Assembly (NCBI GenBank): GCA_022653675.1
Contig: JALCST010000003.1
Location: 1 to 64,000 of the forward strand
Direction of reading: 5' to 3'
DNA length: 64,000 nt
Origin: Bacteroidales bacterium
GTDB taxonomy: Bacteria; Bacteroidota; Bacteroidia; Bacteroidales; UBA932
Shown here: positions 51,287-60,883 of the stretch, piece after piece
How the letters are laid out: every line of letters starts with the position of its first letter
Numbering within the stretch: the first letter of the stretch is position 1
Notes under the pieces: generated by a model
Database searches by the model: none
What the model was told of the DNA's origin: nothing
The model's input: only the letters and a program-made list of their open reading frames with translations
Made by a program: the position numbers and the translations under genes

Positions 51287-52870
51287 ATGGAGAGCAAGAC
51301 CTTCTGCGCCACGATGCTCGGACTCGAGGTCGTGACGGTAACCGTGGAGGTGGACATTTCGGTGGGGATAGGGATACACTTGGTGGGGCTTCCGGATAGT
51401 GCCGTGAGGGAGAGCCTGCTCAGGGTAGGAACTGCGCTCCAGACATACGGGTTCCGCATGCCGGGCAGGAAGATCGTGGTAAACCTCGCCCCGGCCGACA
51501 TCAGAAAGGAGGGATCCAGCTTCGACCTGGCCATCGCGATCGGAATAATGGCAAGTTCCGGACAGGCCTACGTACCGTTGAAGGAGCGGTTCATAATAAT
51601 GGGGGAACTCGCCCTGAACGGGGAGATCAGGCCTGTTACCGGAGCGTTGCCGGTCGCCATACACGCGCTCGAGAAGGGCTTCGCCGGATGCATCTTCCCG
51701 TACGGATCCGCCTTCGAGGCGCGGGAAATCGACGGGATCGAGATATATGCGGTCGGGAAGCTCGCGGACGTGCTGGATATCCTCGACGACAACGTCGATT
51801 CCTCCAGGTATCTCGTCTGCAACTGCGATCCGGCGGGCGGCCCGGGACCGGGGTCATTCCCTTCACCCGACGGGAATCACTGCAGGCGTGCGGCCGCACC
51901 GGACCGGCACGATTTCCGGGAGGTGCGGGGACAGGCGGCAGCCAAAAGGGGGCTCGAGATCGCGGCGGCCGGCGGCCACAACCTGCTGATGGTCGGCAGC
52001 CCCGGATCGGGCAAGTCAATGATGGCCGCATGCATACCGTCCATCCTGCCGCCAATGAGCCGCGAGGAATCGTTGGAGACCAGCAAGATATACTCCATAG
52101 CCGGTAAAAGCGCCGGGACCGGCGGGCTGATGCGGGAGCGGCCGTTCAGGACGCCGCACCATACGGCGAGCACCGTAGCGCTCATAGGAGGGGGATCGAA
52201 CGCTATGCCGGGGGAGATCTCGCTGGCGCACAACGGGGTCCTCTACCTCGACGAGATGGCGGAGTTCCCGAGAAGTTCGCTCGAGGTGCTGCGGCAACCG
52301 CTGGAAGATGGAAAGATCACGATCTCCAGATCGAGGTACAGGATCACTTACCCGGCCTCGTTCATGCTGATCGCATCGATGAACCCCTGCCCGTGCGGAT
52401 ACTTCGGGGTCGACGACAGGTGCCGTTGCACTCCTGCGGAACGGATGCGGTACTTCGCCAGGATTTCCGGCCCGATGATGGACCGGATAGACATGCACAT
52501 AATGGTGCATCCGGTGGAAAGCGCGAGGCTCGTCGACGACACTGAAAGCGAGCCGAGTTCCGCAATCGCATCTCGGGTCGCGAAGGCCCGTGCGGTCCAG
52601 CGGGAAAGGTTTGGGGAGGAGGGCATATTCACGAATTCGCAGATGGATGCTGCGTTGATCCGGAAATACTGCCCCCTGGACGCCGTGAAGCGCAAATACC
52701 TCGAAGACATAATCCGGAAGCTCAGGCTCTCCGCCCGTTCGTACGGAAGGATATTGAAATTATCCCGCACGATCGCGGACCTCGACGGCGCAAATTTCAT
52801 ATCTTTGGAACACATTTCCGAAGCGGTGCGATTCCGCGAAATGGACAGAAACGACAAGATATATGGCTGA
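51287..52870 (+). CDS. comM: YifB/ComM family Mg-chelatase-like AAA+ ATPase
   Basis: 527 residues. The N-terminal ChlI-like domain (1-~170) has GLEVVTVTVEVDISVGIG and the LPDSAVRES segment. The AAA+ core has Walker A GSPGSGKS (~236-243), Walker B VLYLDEMAEF, and the CPCGY zinc-like segment (PCPCGYFGVDDRCRC). The C-terminal Mg-chelatase domain has SARSYGRILKLSRTIADLDG. ComM is a hexameric helicase that aids branch migration during natural transformation in other bacteria. The gene overlaps tsaE by 8 nt. Confidence 0.93.
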   Translation: MESKTFCATMLGLEVVTVTVEVDISVGIGIHLVGLPDSAVRESLLRVGTALQTYGFRMPGRKIVVNLAPADIRKEGSSFDLAIAIGIMASSGQAYVPLKERFIIMGELALNGEIRPVTGALPVAIHALEKGFAGCIFPYGSAFEAREIDGIEIYAVGKLADVLDILDDNVDSSRYLVCNCDPAGGPGPGSFPSPDGNHCRRAAAPDRHDFREVRGQAAAKRGLEIAAAGGHNLLMVGSPGSGKSMMAACIPSILPPMSREESLETSKIYSIAGKSAGTGGLMRERPFRTPHHTASTVALIGGGSNAMPGEISLAHNGVLYLDEMAEFPRSSLEVLRQPLEDGKITISRSRYRITYPASFMLIASMNPCPCGYFGVDDRCRCTPAERMRYFARISGPMMDRIDMHIMVHPVESARLVDDTESEPSSAIASRVAKARAVQRERFGEEGIFTNSQMDAALIRKYCPLDAVKRKYLEDIIRKLRLSARSYGRILKLSRTIADLDGANFISLEHISEAVRFREMDRNDKIYG

Positions 52871-53279
52871 AACAGTTATAAGAAATCTGGAAGACCTCGA
52901 CCGTGCGGCGAAGGAATTCATGGGAAAGATCGGGAACAACCGCATCATCGCTTTCTACGGCTCCATGGGAGCCGGCAAGACCACCTTCATCACGGCCTTT
53001 TGCAAGGCACTCGGCGTCAAGGATGTCGTTAACAGCCCCACTTTCACCATCGTCAACGAATACCGTACCGACAAGGGACGGAGCGTCTACCACTTCGATT
53101 TCTACCGGATCAACAAAATCAGTGAGGCCCAGGACATAGGATTCGAGGAATACCTCTACGACACCGACGGCATCTGCGTCATCGAGTGGCCCGAAATAGT
53201 CGAGGAGCTTCTCCCCGACGAAACCCTGCGGGTCCATATCGCGGTCAATCCCGACGAAAGCCGCACCTTGAAATTTTGA
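52863..53279 (+). CDS. tsaE: tRNA threonylcarbamoyladenosine biosynthesis ATPase TsaE
   Basis: 138 residues. Walker A GSMGAGKT (33-40), then SPTFTIVNEY and YHFDFYRI, and a VIEWPE block, as in TsaE proteins. TsaE binds TsaD-TsaB and is needed for t6A37 formation. It overlaps comM by 8 nt. It ends 78 bp before the convergent NamZ gene; a 17-codon open frame at 53288 in that gap looks meaningless. Confidence 0.94.
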   Translation: MAETVIRNLEDLDRAAKEFMGKIGNNRIIAFYGSMGAGKTTFITAFCKALGVKDVVNSPTFTIVNEYRTDKGRSVYHFDFYRINKISEAQDIGFEEYLYDTDGICVIEWPEIVEELLPDETLRVHIAVNPDESRTLKF

Positions 53280-53357
53280 TGTGCACTATGAAGAAAAAGT
53301 TGGAAAAGCTGTTCCATTATCCTATCCCGACATCCCTGACAAGATAGCGGGCAAAAC

Positions 53358-54578
53358 CTAATAAAGCAGATATTTGGCTCGGCGGGCTTCGAAGTCCGCG
53401 ACGTCCTGTTTCCAGCGGGCGCGGATATCATCGGCCGAAGCACCGGCCTCTATCATCTCCCGCACATAGGTCCGGCCAATAAGAAGGTCGAAGAAATGCG
53501 TGAAGAACTTCATTCCTGTGGAATCAGGCATCATCCGGCGGTAGGCGTCGATGACATAACTCAGGTCCACGCCTCTTGCTATGAGGGTGTCGTCAGGAGG
53601 CGACGTGCGCAAGTCCACTCCATGGCAAAGCCTGTCCTGGAGCGGAGGGGTCTTGGCTCCCGGCATGCTATGTGGAGTGAAGCCGTAATCGCATCCCTTC
53701 ATGTCGGGATGGCCGTACATCTGGAACGGATCGGTTGTCCCGCGCCCGAGGCTGACTACCGTCCCTTCGAAATAACATAAGGAAGGGTAAAGATAGATCG
53801 AGCGCATGTCCGGAAGGTTCGGCGAAGGCTTCACCGGCAGACGGTAAAGCGAATCGTGGGTATAGTTCCTGCATTTGATGACCGTTATGTCGGCCTGCAA
53901 CGAATCCGGCAGCCAGTGCTCGCCGTTTATCATCCCGGCCATCTCCCCGAGGGTCATCCCGTAAAGGACAGGGACCGGAAGCCAGCCCACGCCGCTCCTC
54001 AACGAAGCGGTATCGAGGATCGGCCCGTCCACGCGGCAACCCCACGGATTCGGCCTGTCGAGTATGACCATCTTCCGGCCGTAGCGGGCACAGCTCGCCA
54101 TGACCTTGGCCATCGTGGTCAGATAGGTATAAAACCTGCATCCCACATCCTGGAGATCGAAGACCAGAACGTCGAAGGATTCCATGGTCTCCTCCGAAGG
54201 GGACCCTCCGGTACCGTCGTAGAGCGACCTTATCGGAATCCCCGTCTTTTGGTCAACTCCCGAACCCACTTTTTCGCCTGCGTCGGCATCGCCGCGGAAA
54301 CCGTGTTCCGGCGACATTATGCAGACCACGTCGATTCCGCGCGACAGCAATGTGTCGAGCACATGCGTCGTCGGCGTTACCATACCGGTCTGGTTCGAGA
54401 GGACACAGACCCGTTTGCCGGCCAGCAGGGGCATATATTCCTCCACCTGGCAGGCCCCCGGTTCGATGCGGCGCGCGGTCGCACGCGGCCCAGAGCAACC
54501 TGAAAGCGCCGCGGCACCCGCCAGCATCATGCAGGCGAAGGCTACCGCAGCACTCGACAAGGTAATATGCCTTTTCAC
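53358..54578 (-). CDS. namZ: DUF1343 exo-beta-N-acetylmuramidase (NamZ/GH171-like), lipoprotein
   Basis: 406 residues from a GTG start 1 bp after the peptidase stop, which implies translational coupling. Lipobox ALSGC sets the acylated Cys at 28. The DUF1343 pattern is clear: VCVLSNQTGMV, MSPEHGFRGDADAGEKV, TGIPIRSLYDG, DVLVFDLQDVGCRFYTYLTTM, ILDRPNPWGC and FEGTVVSLGRGTTDPFQ. DUF1343 is the family of NamZ, which removes terminal MurNAc from peptidoglycan fragments. Together with the DUF5009 membrane protein three genes upstream it points to cell-wall sugar salvage. Confidence 0.9.
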   Translation of the reverse strand: MKRHITLSSAAVAFACMMLAGAAALSGCSGPRATARRIEPGACQVEEYMPLLAGKRVCVLSNQTGMVTPTTHVLDTLLSRGIDVVCIMSPEHGFRGDADAGEKVGSGVDQKTGIPIRSLYDGTGGSPSEETMESFDVLVFDLQDVGCRFYTYLTTMAKVMASCARYGRKMVILDRPNPWGCRVDGPILDTASLRSGVGWLPVPVLYGMTLGEMAGMINGEHWLPDSLQADITVIKCRNYTHDSLYRLPVKPSPNLPDMRSIYLYPSLCYFEGTVVSLGRGTTDPFQMYGHPDMKGCDYGFTPHSMPGAKTPPLQDRLCHGVDLRTSPPDDTLIARGVDLSYVIDAYRRMMPDSTGMKFFTHFFDLLIGRTYVREMIEAGASADDIRARWKQDVADFEARRAKYLLY

Positions 54579-54579
54579 G

Positions 54580-57078
54580 TCAGTCGTTATTCAACTCTTT
54601 GATATCCACTTCCTTATTATGAGAGGTGCCGAGCAGGTTCTCGCTGTAGAAATCGACCATCCTCCAGAAGAAGTATTCGTTCATGTTCCCGTAACCGTGG
54701 TGCTGCCCCGGCATGACGAGCATTTCGAAGCGCTTGTTGGCACGTATCAGGGCATTGACGACGCGTATGGTATTTGCAGGACTGACATTGTCGTCTATGT
54801 CCCCCGTCACGAGCATCAGGGCCCCCTTCAGATTGCCGGCGAGTTCCTCGTTGGTCTTGACGCTGAACTTGAAGGTCGTGTCGCCTTTGGCCGAAACATC
54901 CTCCTCTACACCGTTGTGCTGTTCGCCCCACCAGCGGTTGTAGATGCTGTTATCGTGGTTGCCCGAACACGAGACGGCGCACTTGAAGAAATCCGGATAA
55001 GTCAGGATGGCTGCGGTCGACATGAATCCGCCGCCGCTGTGGCCGTGTATTCCCACCCTGTTTATGTCGATCCATGAATGCTCCGCCGCAAGTTCCTGGA
55101 CGGCATACTTCTGGTCTTCCAGGCCGTAGTCGCGCAGATTGCCGTAGCCGTAATTGTGATACCATTTCGAACGGTTAGGATGGCCTCCCCTGTTGCCCAC
55201 GGTGACCACTATGAAGCCGACCTGTGCGAGACGGTCGATCCTCGTCATCCTCGAACTCCAGAATATGTTGTTGGCTTCGACCTGAGGACCCGGGTAAACG
55301 TAATCGAGAATTGGATAGCTCAAAGTGGAATCGAAATCGAACGGCTTGTACATTACGCCGTAAAGGTCGGTGACGCCATCTGCCGCCTTGACCTTGAACC
55401 TTTCGGGGAACTTGTATCCCATGGCGAAAAGCCTGGAAAGGTCGGCCGTCTCGAGGTCCATCACCTTGCCTCCGGCGGCATTGTAAAGGGCTACAGCCGG
55501 GGTGCAATCAACGCGCGAATAATTGGTCACGAAGTAATGTCCGTCGTCCGGGCAATCCGAAGAGGTGTGAAAATCCCCTTTGTCTATCTGTGCCATTCCA
55601 TTTCCGTCGAGCCCGACTGAATAAAGATGTATATGATAGGGATCCTCGCCCTTGTTAACTCCCGCAGCTTCGAAATAGACCTTCCCGGCCTTTTCGTCCA
55701 CGCGGAGGAGATCCTCGACGTGGAACGCCCCGTCGGTCAAGTCGCGTACGAGCGTTCCGTCGGTCGAGTAGAGATAGAGGTTGGCCCAGCCGTTCCTTTC
55801 GGACCACCATATCACCTGCGAACCGTCCTTTATGAGCTTCGGATCGCGCGTCTCCACATACGTGTTCATACGTTCCTGAATTACGACCGTCGCGCTATCG
55901 GAACCGACCGAAACGGAACAGAAATCTATGCGCTTCAGGTCGCGGCTCGTCCTCGTGAAATAGAACTTGGAATCGTCACCCAGCCATCTTCTGACGTAGG
56001 TCTTCCCATAGGAATCCTTCTGGGAAACTTCGGGACGGCAGATATCTATCGACTGGTCCTTGAAAGCCGAAATATTTATGCATTTCGAAGTGACATCCGA
56101 CGTGTCGCCGACATCGAAGACATAGAGGGATACCTTCGGGGAAGGTTCCCCAGGCATTTGGTACTTGTATTTCATCAGTGTAGGACGCGGCTGGGAAAGA
56201 GAGTTGATCACCCACAGGTCCTTGATCCCGCGGGAATCCTCCTTCATGACCGCGAAGTGCCTGGAGTCGGGCGACCAGTAAACCGAAGCCTGGTACCTTT
56301 TCGTGGTATCCTTCATATAATCCTCGCCGTATTCGCTGTAATAATAGGAAAAGTATCTGATCCCGTCGGTGGTTATCTTCTTCTCGACCACGGTCGAGTC
56401 CTTGTCGTCCTTCATGATCTTATGAAGGTTGACGGAATCCATTATCCAAAGGTTGTAGTCCTTCATGTAGACGACTTCCGTGCTGTCAGGCGACATATTG
56501 ACCCACCCGGGATAATCCTTATCCTTTTTAGGCCCGGTAATATCCGTAAGTTTATGAGATGCTATGTCGTAAGTAAATCTGAAAAGTTTTTTTCCTCCTA
56601 ACGAAGTGCCGTCGTCTGCCTCCGAATCGTCGGTCCGACCGTGATCTTCGCCTTCCACATTCTCTTTCTTTTTACTTGTGTCCTTCGGAGCAGGCAAAGT
56701 ACTTACTATTTCGAACCTGAATTTCGCATCGTCGTCGATAAGTTCGAGATTGCGGATCGGTATGTGTTGTGCATCGAACGGATCCTTGATTATTTCGGTT
56801 AGCTCCATCGCGAGCCTGTCCATATCGAAGACCGTCGTCTTAGTCCTGGCTAAGGGATCGACTATGTAATAGCCGGCACCCTGAGGGGTTTGCCATTTGT
56901 ACCAGAACCTGTCGGAATTTTTGAACCAGTTCGGACGGATGGACGTGGAAAAAACGGCTTCGCCGATTTTCTTTTCGGAGAAGCGAGCCGCAAGCTCATA
57001 ATTTGGTTTGGGGGTATTTTTCGCTGCACAAGTCAATGCTAATAGCAACGATAAAGCGAAAGTCAGTATTTTTTTCAT
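54580..57078 (-). CDS. S9-family dipeptidyl-peptidase IV-like peptidase
   Basis: 832 residues with a signal peptide ending TCAAK. The N-terminal propeller (DPPIV_N) spans ~40-560; the alpha/beta-hydrolase domain follows. The nucleophile is in GHSGGG (Ser ~682), the acid in GDIDDNV (~762) and the His in GQHHGYG (~793). The nucleophile elbow is GHSGGG rather than the common GxSYGG. Such enzymes cut dipeptides after Pro or Ala in the periplasm. An acidic insert at ~140-160 (EGEDHGRTDDSEADDG) lies in the propeller part. It is in a cluster with yfcE-like and DUF5009 genes upstream and NamZ downstream. Confidence 0.9.
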   Translation of the reverse strand: MKKILTFALSLLLALTCAAKNTPKPNYELAARFSEKKIGEAVFSTSIRPNWFKNSDRFWYKWQTPQGAGYYIVDPLARTKTTVFDMDRLAMELTEIIKDPFDAQHIPIRNLELIDDDAKFRFEIVSTLPAPKDTSKKKENVEGEDHGRTDDSEADDGTSLGGKKLFRFTYDIASHKLTDITGPKKDKDYPGWVNMSPDSTEVVYMKDYNLWIMDSVNLHKIMKDDKDSTVVEKKITTDGIRYFSYYYSEYGEDYMKDTTKRYQASVYWSPDSRHFAVMKEDSRGIKDLWVINSLSQPRPTLMKYKYQMPGEPSPKVSLYVFDVGDTSDVTSKCINISAFKDQSIDICRPEVSQKDSYGKTYVRRWLGDDSKFYFTRTSRDLKRIDFCSVSVGSDSATVVIQERMNTYVETRDPKLIKDGSQVIWWSERNGWANLYLYSTDGTLVRDLTDGAFHVEDLLRVDEKAGKVYFEAAGVNKGEDPYHIHLYSVGLDGNGMAQIDKGDFHTSSDCPDDGHYFVTNYSRVDCTPAVALYNAAGGKVMDLETADLSRLFAMGYKFPERFKVKAADGVTDLYGVMYKPFDFDSTLSYPILDYVYPGPQVEANNIFWSSRMTRIDRLAQVGFIVVTVGNRGGHPNRSKWYHNYGYGNLRDYGLEDQKYAVQELAAEHSWIDINRVGIHGHSGGGFMSTAAILTYPDFFKCAVSCSGNHDNSIYNRWWGEQHNGVEEDVSAKGDTTFKFSVKTNEELAGNLKGALMLVTGDIDDNVSPANTIRVVNALIRANKRFEMLVMPGQHHGYGNMNEYFFWRMVDFYSENLLGTSHNKEVDIKELNND

Positions 57079-57088
57079 CTATATTGAA

Positions 57089-57607
57089 TTATATTTTATC
57101 TTCTATCGGTTCTATGAAAGTGCGGGGCCATTGCCCTACTTCCAAATCGTGTATCTTTCCTGTATCTATATGAAACCGCAATGCGGTCCGCACCTGGTGG
57201 AACCCAAGAATACCTGCGGCACCCGGATTCATGGTCATCATACCGTATGCCTTGTCGTAATATACCTTAAGTATGTGCGAATGCCCGCAAACGAAGAGCT
57301 GTGGCTTGAATTGGCCGACAAGCTGGAGGGCGCGCCGGCTGTAATGACCCGGGTATCCTCCGATGTGCATCATGAGCACGCCGACCCCGTCGGCATCGAA
57401 GGAAAGGTATTCCGGATGGACCTGGCGTACGCAATAACTGTCGCAATTCCCGAAAACACCCTTGAGCGGCTTGAAATCTGCGATGATATCGCGTGTGGCG
57501 AGATTGCCGAAATCGCCGGCATGCCATATTTCGTCGACCGGTTTCAGAAACTCCCTGAGGGAATCGTCGAATACGCAGTGCGTATCGGAAATGAGACCTA
57601 TGTACAT
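57089..57607 (-). CDS. YfcE/MJ0936-type metallophosphodiesterase
   Basis: 172 residues, the usual size. Metal-binding motifs: ISDTH (6-10), HAGDFG, GNCD and GHSH (~109-112), with MMHIGG between. These small calcineurin-like enzymes cleave phosphodiesters and related bonds; the natural substrate is unknown. It lies 6 bp after the DUF5009 gene and 10 bp before the DPP-IV-like gene, so it belongs to one operon. Confidence 0.9.
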   Translation of the reverse strand: MYIGLISDTHCVFDDSLREFLKPVDEIWHAGDFGNLATRDIIADFKPLKGVFGNCDSYCVRQVHPEYLSFDADGVGVLMMHIGGYPGHYSRRALQLVGQFKPQLFVCGHSHILKVYYDKAYGMMTMNPGAAGILGFHQVRTALRFHIDTGKIHDLEVGQWPRTFIEPIEDKI

Positions 57608-57613
57608 CAGCCG

Positions 57614-58828
57614 CTAAATCTTTATTATTATCTTCTTGCGGTACAACCACATGGCCATCCCAAGAAAAATCAGCACGAATATGACGGCATACATCAGCGA
57701 AGCGTAAACGTTGTCTCCGAAAACCGGAACGCAACAATTCCTGTAAAACCAGGACTGGGCGGTCATCACTCCCGTACGGACAGTTCCGTCGGCCAAAGTC
57801 TCAGTGACTTTCCATTTCGCGACGCTCATTATGATCCTGGCGAGGACTCCTGACATTACGAATGCGAACAAGGGATTCATGCCCATTGCGCGGAAAGGGG
57901 TGAATGCCTTTTGGTACCCTTTGATGTCTATTAGATAGATGAAGAACGCGAGCATCATCGTAGCCCAGCCGCCGGCATACAGGACGTAAGAACCGGTCCA
58001 TAAAGGCTTGCTGATAGGAAGCCAGATGCTCCAGATGCAGCCGAGGCCGAGGCAAACCAATGCTGAAGTATAGAGCTTGGAAACCACATCCAGTTCGCTC
58101 TTGGAGTTGCGGATGAAATAACCCATCAGATAACCGAGCAGGACGGTTCCCGCGCCGGAAATAGCACCAAGCACGCCTTCGGGATCGAACGGTATGCCAT
58201 ATCCGTGGTAAACATGGGATTCCCCGACAAGTGCGATGTCTATTTTTCCCGATATGTTGCCTTCCAGCGTCTTCCATAACGGCTGGCCGGCCGCGTTTAC
58301 TCCGCGGTCCCCGAAAATCCAGAGCAGGGCCCAATGAAGTACGGTCACCGCGGCTATAGCAATTATTATCTTCTTCGGCTTCTTCAGCCACAGGGCAAGG
58401 ACTCCGCCGATCAGGTAACACATGGCGATTCTTTGCAATACCCCGAATATGCGGCGGGTATGAAGCCAGTGTGCGTAATTCTGTCCGAGCGTCAGGTTAG
58501 GATCCGGCGAAGTCGGATAGAAAGGAAAGCAATTGAGAAGGAACCCTATCAGGAAAATAAGCAGAGACCTCCTCACAAGTTTCCATAAACTCTTGCCCGA
58601 CAATGATTCCCCATATTTCTGATATGAGAAGAACATCGAGACCCCCACACAAAACAGGAAGAAAGGGAAAACCAGGTCGCACGGAGTACAACCTATCCAC
58701 GGAGAATGCTCCAGGGGCTTGAAGATATGGCTCCACGTGCCCGGATTGTTTACCAGGATCATACCTGCCACCGTCATTCCCCTTAGAACATCCAAAGCGA
58801 CATAGCGCTTGTTTTTTGCAGCTTCCAT
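57614..58828 (-). CDS. DUF5009/NagX-like multi-spanning membrane protein
   Basis: 404 residues with ten or more hydrophobic helices. The N-terminus RYVALDVLRGMTVAGMILVNNPGTW and the following PCDLVFPFFLFCVGVSM are the hallmark of the COG4299 family (heparan-alpha-glucosaminide N-acetyltransferase-related, NagX). RRIFGVLQRIAMCYLIGG is a second signature. Members are thought either to acylate sugars across the membrane or to take up amino sugars such as GlcNAc or MurNAc. The NamZ-like muramidase in the same cluster fits amino-sugar uptake; transport is inferred. Confidence 0.85.
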   Translation of the reverse strand: MEAAKNKRYVALDVLRGMTVAGMILVNNPGTWSHIFKPLEHSPWIGCTPCDLVFPFFLFCVGVSMFFSYQKYGESLSGKSLWKLVRRSLLIFLIGFLLNCFPFYPTSPDPNLTLGQNYAHWLHTRRIFGVLQRIAMCYLIGGVLALWLKKPKKIIIAIAAVTVLHWALLWIFGDRGVNAAGQPLWKTLEGNISGKIDIALVGESHVYHGYGIPFDPEGVLGAISGAGTVLLGYLMGYFIRNSKSELDVVSKLYTSALVCLGLGCIWSIWLPISKPLWTGSYVLYAGGWATMMLAFFIYLIDIKGYQKAFTPFRAMGMNPLFAFVMSGVLARIIMSVAKWKVTETLADGTVRTGVMTAQSWFYRNCCVPVFGDNVYASLMYAVIFVLIFLGMAMWLYRKKIIIKI

Positions 58829-58851
58829 CGGATGATATTTAGATCAGCTAT

Positions 58852-58879
58852 CAAAGGTACTCTTTTTTCGCTATTTTTG
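58852..58879. promoter_or_regulatory. Divergent -7 elements between the DUF5009 gene and rsmE
   Basis: Minus strand TACCTTTG (58859-58852) and plus strand TATTTTTG (58872-58879) match TAnnTTTG. No good TTTG lies at -33 for either. Starts would fall near 58845 (minus) and 58886 (plus). Confidence 0.45.
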
Positions 58880-58905
58880 TCGAACAGGAAAACAGGCGAA
58901 TTTAT

Positions 58906-59613
58906 ATGGAACTTTATTATTCCAAAAAAATAGGGGAAGGGGACTGCATAATCGAAGGTGACGAAGCACTTCACTGTGTCCGGGTGATGAGGAACAAAAT
59001 CGGGGACATAGTCGATGTAATAGACGGAAGGGGAATCTCCTACGAATGCAGGATAGATTCCATAAGCGGGAAAAACATAGTTTGCAGCATATTGTCTTCG
59101 ACAAGAGGACTCGGAGCGCACCCGTACAGGCTAACCATGGCGGTAGCGCTTACGAAGAACATGGAACGCTACGAATGGTATGTCGAAAAAGCGACCGAAC
59201 TCGGTACCGACCGTTTCGTTCCGCTGGTGGGAGACTTCTCCATAAGAAAGGACTTCAATCGCGACAGGCTGGAGAGGATAATGATCTCCGCCGTTAAACA
59301 ATCGCTGAAGGCATTCGTCCCCAAATTGGACGGCATTACGAAAACACGGGACTTCATCGCCGAAAACCCATCAGGAAATACGGCAAGACTGATATGCTGC
59401 TGCAATGACAACTATCCGCGACAGTTTATAACCGAAGCAGTCGAAAAAACCGAAGAGATCATCATAATGATTGGACCCGAAGGTGACTTCTCCCGAGCAG
59501 AAACTGATGCCGCCGTCTCGGCGGGATTCGGATGCGTCACTTTGGGCGAAGCGCGTCTGAGAACCGAGACCGCAGCCGTGTTGGCCGTTTCGGCCGTATC
59601 ATTGACACACTAA
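58906..59613 (+). CDS. rsmE: 16S rRNA (uracil(1498)-N3)-methyltransferase
   Basis: 235 residues. An N-terminal PUA-like domain (EALHCVRVMRNKIGD) is followed by a SPOUT domain: ALTKNMERYEWYVEKATELGTD, MIGPEGDFSRAE and LGEARLRTETAAVLAVSAV, the last being the trefoil-knot SAM site. It methylates U1498 of 16S rRNA. Length is normal. It converges on the arginine deiminase gene with a 1-bp gap. Confidence 0.95.
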   Translation: MELYYSKKIGEGDCIIEGDEALHCVRVMRNKIGDIVDVIDGRGISYECRIDSISGKNIVCSILSSTRGLGAHPYRLTMAVALTKNMERYEWYVEKATELGTDRFVPLVGDFSIRKDFNRDRLERIMISAVKQSLKAFVPKLDGITKTRDFIAENPSGNTARLICCCNDNYPRQFITEAVEKTEEIIIMIGPEGDFSRAETDAAVSAGFGCVTLGEARLRTETAAVLAVSAVSLTH

Positions 59614-59614
59614 A

Positions 59615-60877
59615 CTAAACCGGCTTGCGGGCAAGCGGACATGTCATACATCGTGCACCGCCACCACCGCGGGGGAGTTCGGATCCCTCGAGAGTGATGC
59701 ATAGCCTGCCGTAATCTGAAATATTCTTCTTCCCTTCGATTATGTCCCACGCAGGAATTATTTCGAAACCGGCCTTGTCCATCTGGTCTATTGTTTTGCC
59801 GTTACGGACATAGGATATCACCTTTCCCGGCGCTATGGCGAAGAAATTTGCGCCGCTGTGCCACTGCTCCCTTTCCTGGTCCCATTCGTCCTGACCGCCG
59901 CAAATTATAGGGCTGACTTCCATCCCGAGACGGCGAAGCACGGAAACGATGTTTCCGGCCGAACGGATTTTGGAAACGCGTCCGTCTTCTATTACCATGT
60001 GGACCGTCTGGTACTGGTTGTCACCGAGAATCAGGGGTTCGAAGACCATAACGCTGTCGCGGTCAAGGAACGTGAACGTCATATCGAGATGTATGAACGA
60101 TTCCGGCGTATTCGGCAACTGCTGCACTATGATGTGCATGCGTCCTTCTGGATGCTGCCTGCAAATCCTGGATACCAGCATGTCTATCCCTTGGGAAGAT
60201 GTTCTGAGGCCATTGCCTATGACCAGTATGTCGTCGCGGGCGACCAGTATGTCACCTCCTTCGCAGAATATACTTTCGTTCCCCGGCTGGAAATCGTTCG
60301 CGTTTATGACCGAGCAGTCGAAAAGTCCGGAACCGCTGTAGATGGAATTCATAATCAACGATTCGCGCATCCTTACACGATTGGCCATCCTGCATATCAG
60401 GGCGTCATTCCCTATGGTTACCGAAGAGTCGCGGGTAAAATAGAAATTGTAAAGCGGGAAAAGGGCATAATACTCGTCGTTAAGGAAAGCGGTAAGGGTA
60501 TCCATTTTTGCCGGAAGGCCTTCAATAAGAACACGTGCCAAATCTTCCGACTGCATGTCCATTAGTGTCGGGAAACAATCGGTGGCGTTTTCTGAAACAC
60601 AAATCTTTCCGAGAAGTATCTCACGCTGCTCCTTTACGTCGAGGACCCTCTTCAAAAGGTCCCTTACCTGGTAAACGCGGCAGACTTTCCCGAGTACGCC
60701 TGAGATCTGCTTGTACTCTTCACGGGCGATCGAAAGATTGAGTATGTCGCTGTAAAGTGCACGCTGAGCCATTTTAGGGGTCATATTCTCGACTTCCGCA
60801 CCAGGGGTATGAAGTATCACGGCTTCGAGTTCCCCTATTTCGGACTGTACGTCAAGCTTCAATCTTGTCTTTGCCAT
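59615..60877 (-). CDS. arcA: Arginine deiminase
   Basis: 420 residues of the guanidino-modifying fold. PGAEVENMTP begins the conserved core, FTRD (~147-150) and EGGD are substrate and catalytic blocks, HLDMTF carries the catalytic His, and GGGGARCMTCPLAR holds the nucleophile Cys410. It converts arginine to citrulline and ammonia. No ornithine transcarbamoylase or carbamate kinase gene is adjacent, so the classical arc pathway is not complete here. It lies 6 bp after manC and is the last gene of the yraN-manC-arcA operon. Confidence 0.93.
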   Translation of the reverse strand: MAKTRLKLDVQSEIGELEAVILHTPGAEVENMTPKMAQRALYSDILNLSIAREEYKQISGVLGKVCRVYQVRDLLKRVLDVKEQREILLGKICVSENATDCFPTLMDMQSEDLARVLIEGLPAKMDTLTAFLNDEYYALFPLYNFYFTRDSSVTIGNDALICRMANRVRMRESLIMNSIYSGSGLFDCSVINANDFQPGNESIFCEGGDILVARDDILVIGNGLRTSSQGIDMLVSRICRQHPEGRMHIIVQQLPNTPESFIHLDMTFTFLDRDSVMVFEPLILGDNQYQTVHMVIEDGRVSKIRSAGNIVSVLRRLGMEVSPIICGGQDEWDQEREQWHSGANFFAIAPGKVISYVRNGKTIDQMDKAGFEIIPAWDIIEGKKNISDYGRLCITLEGSELPRGGGGARCMTCPLARKPV

Positions 60878-60883
60878 ATCCTT

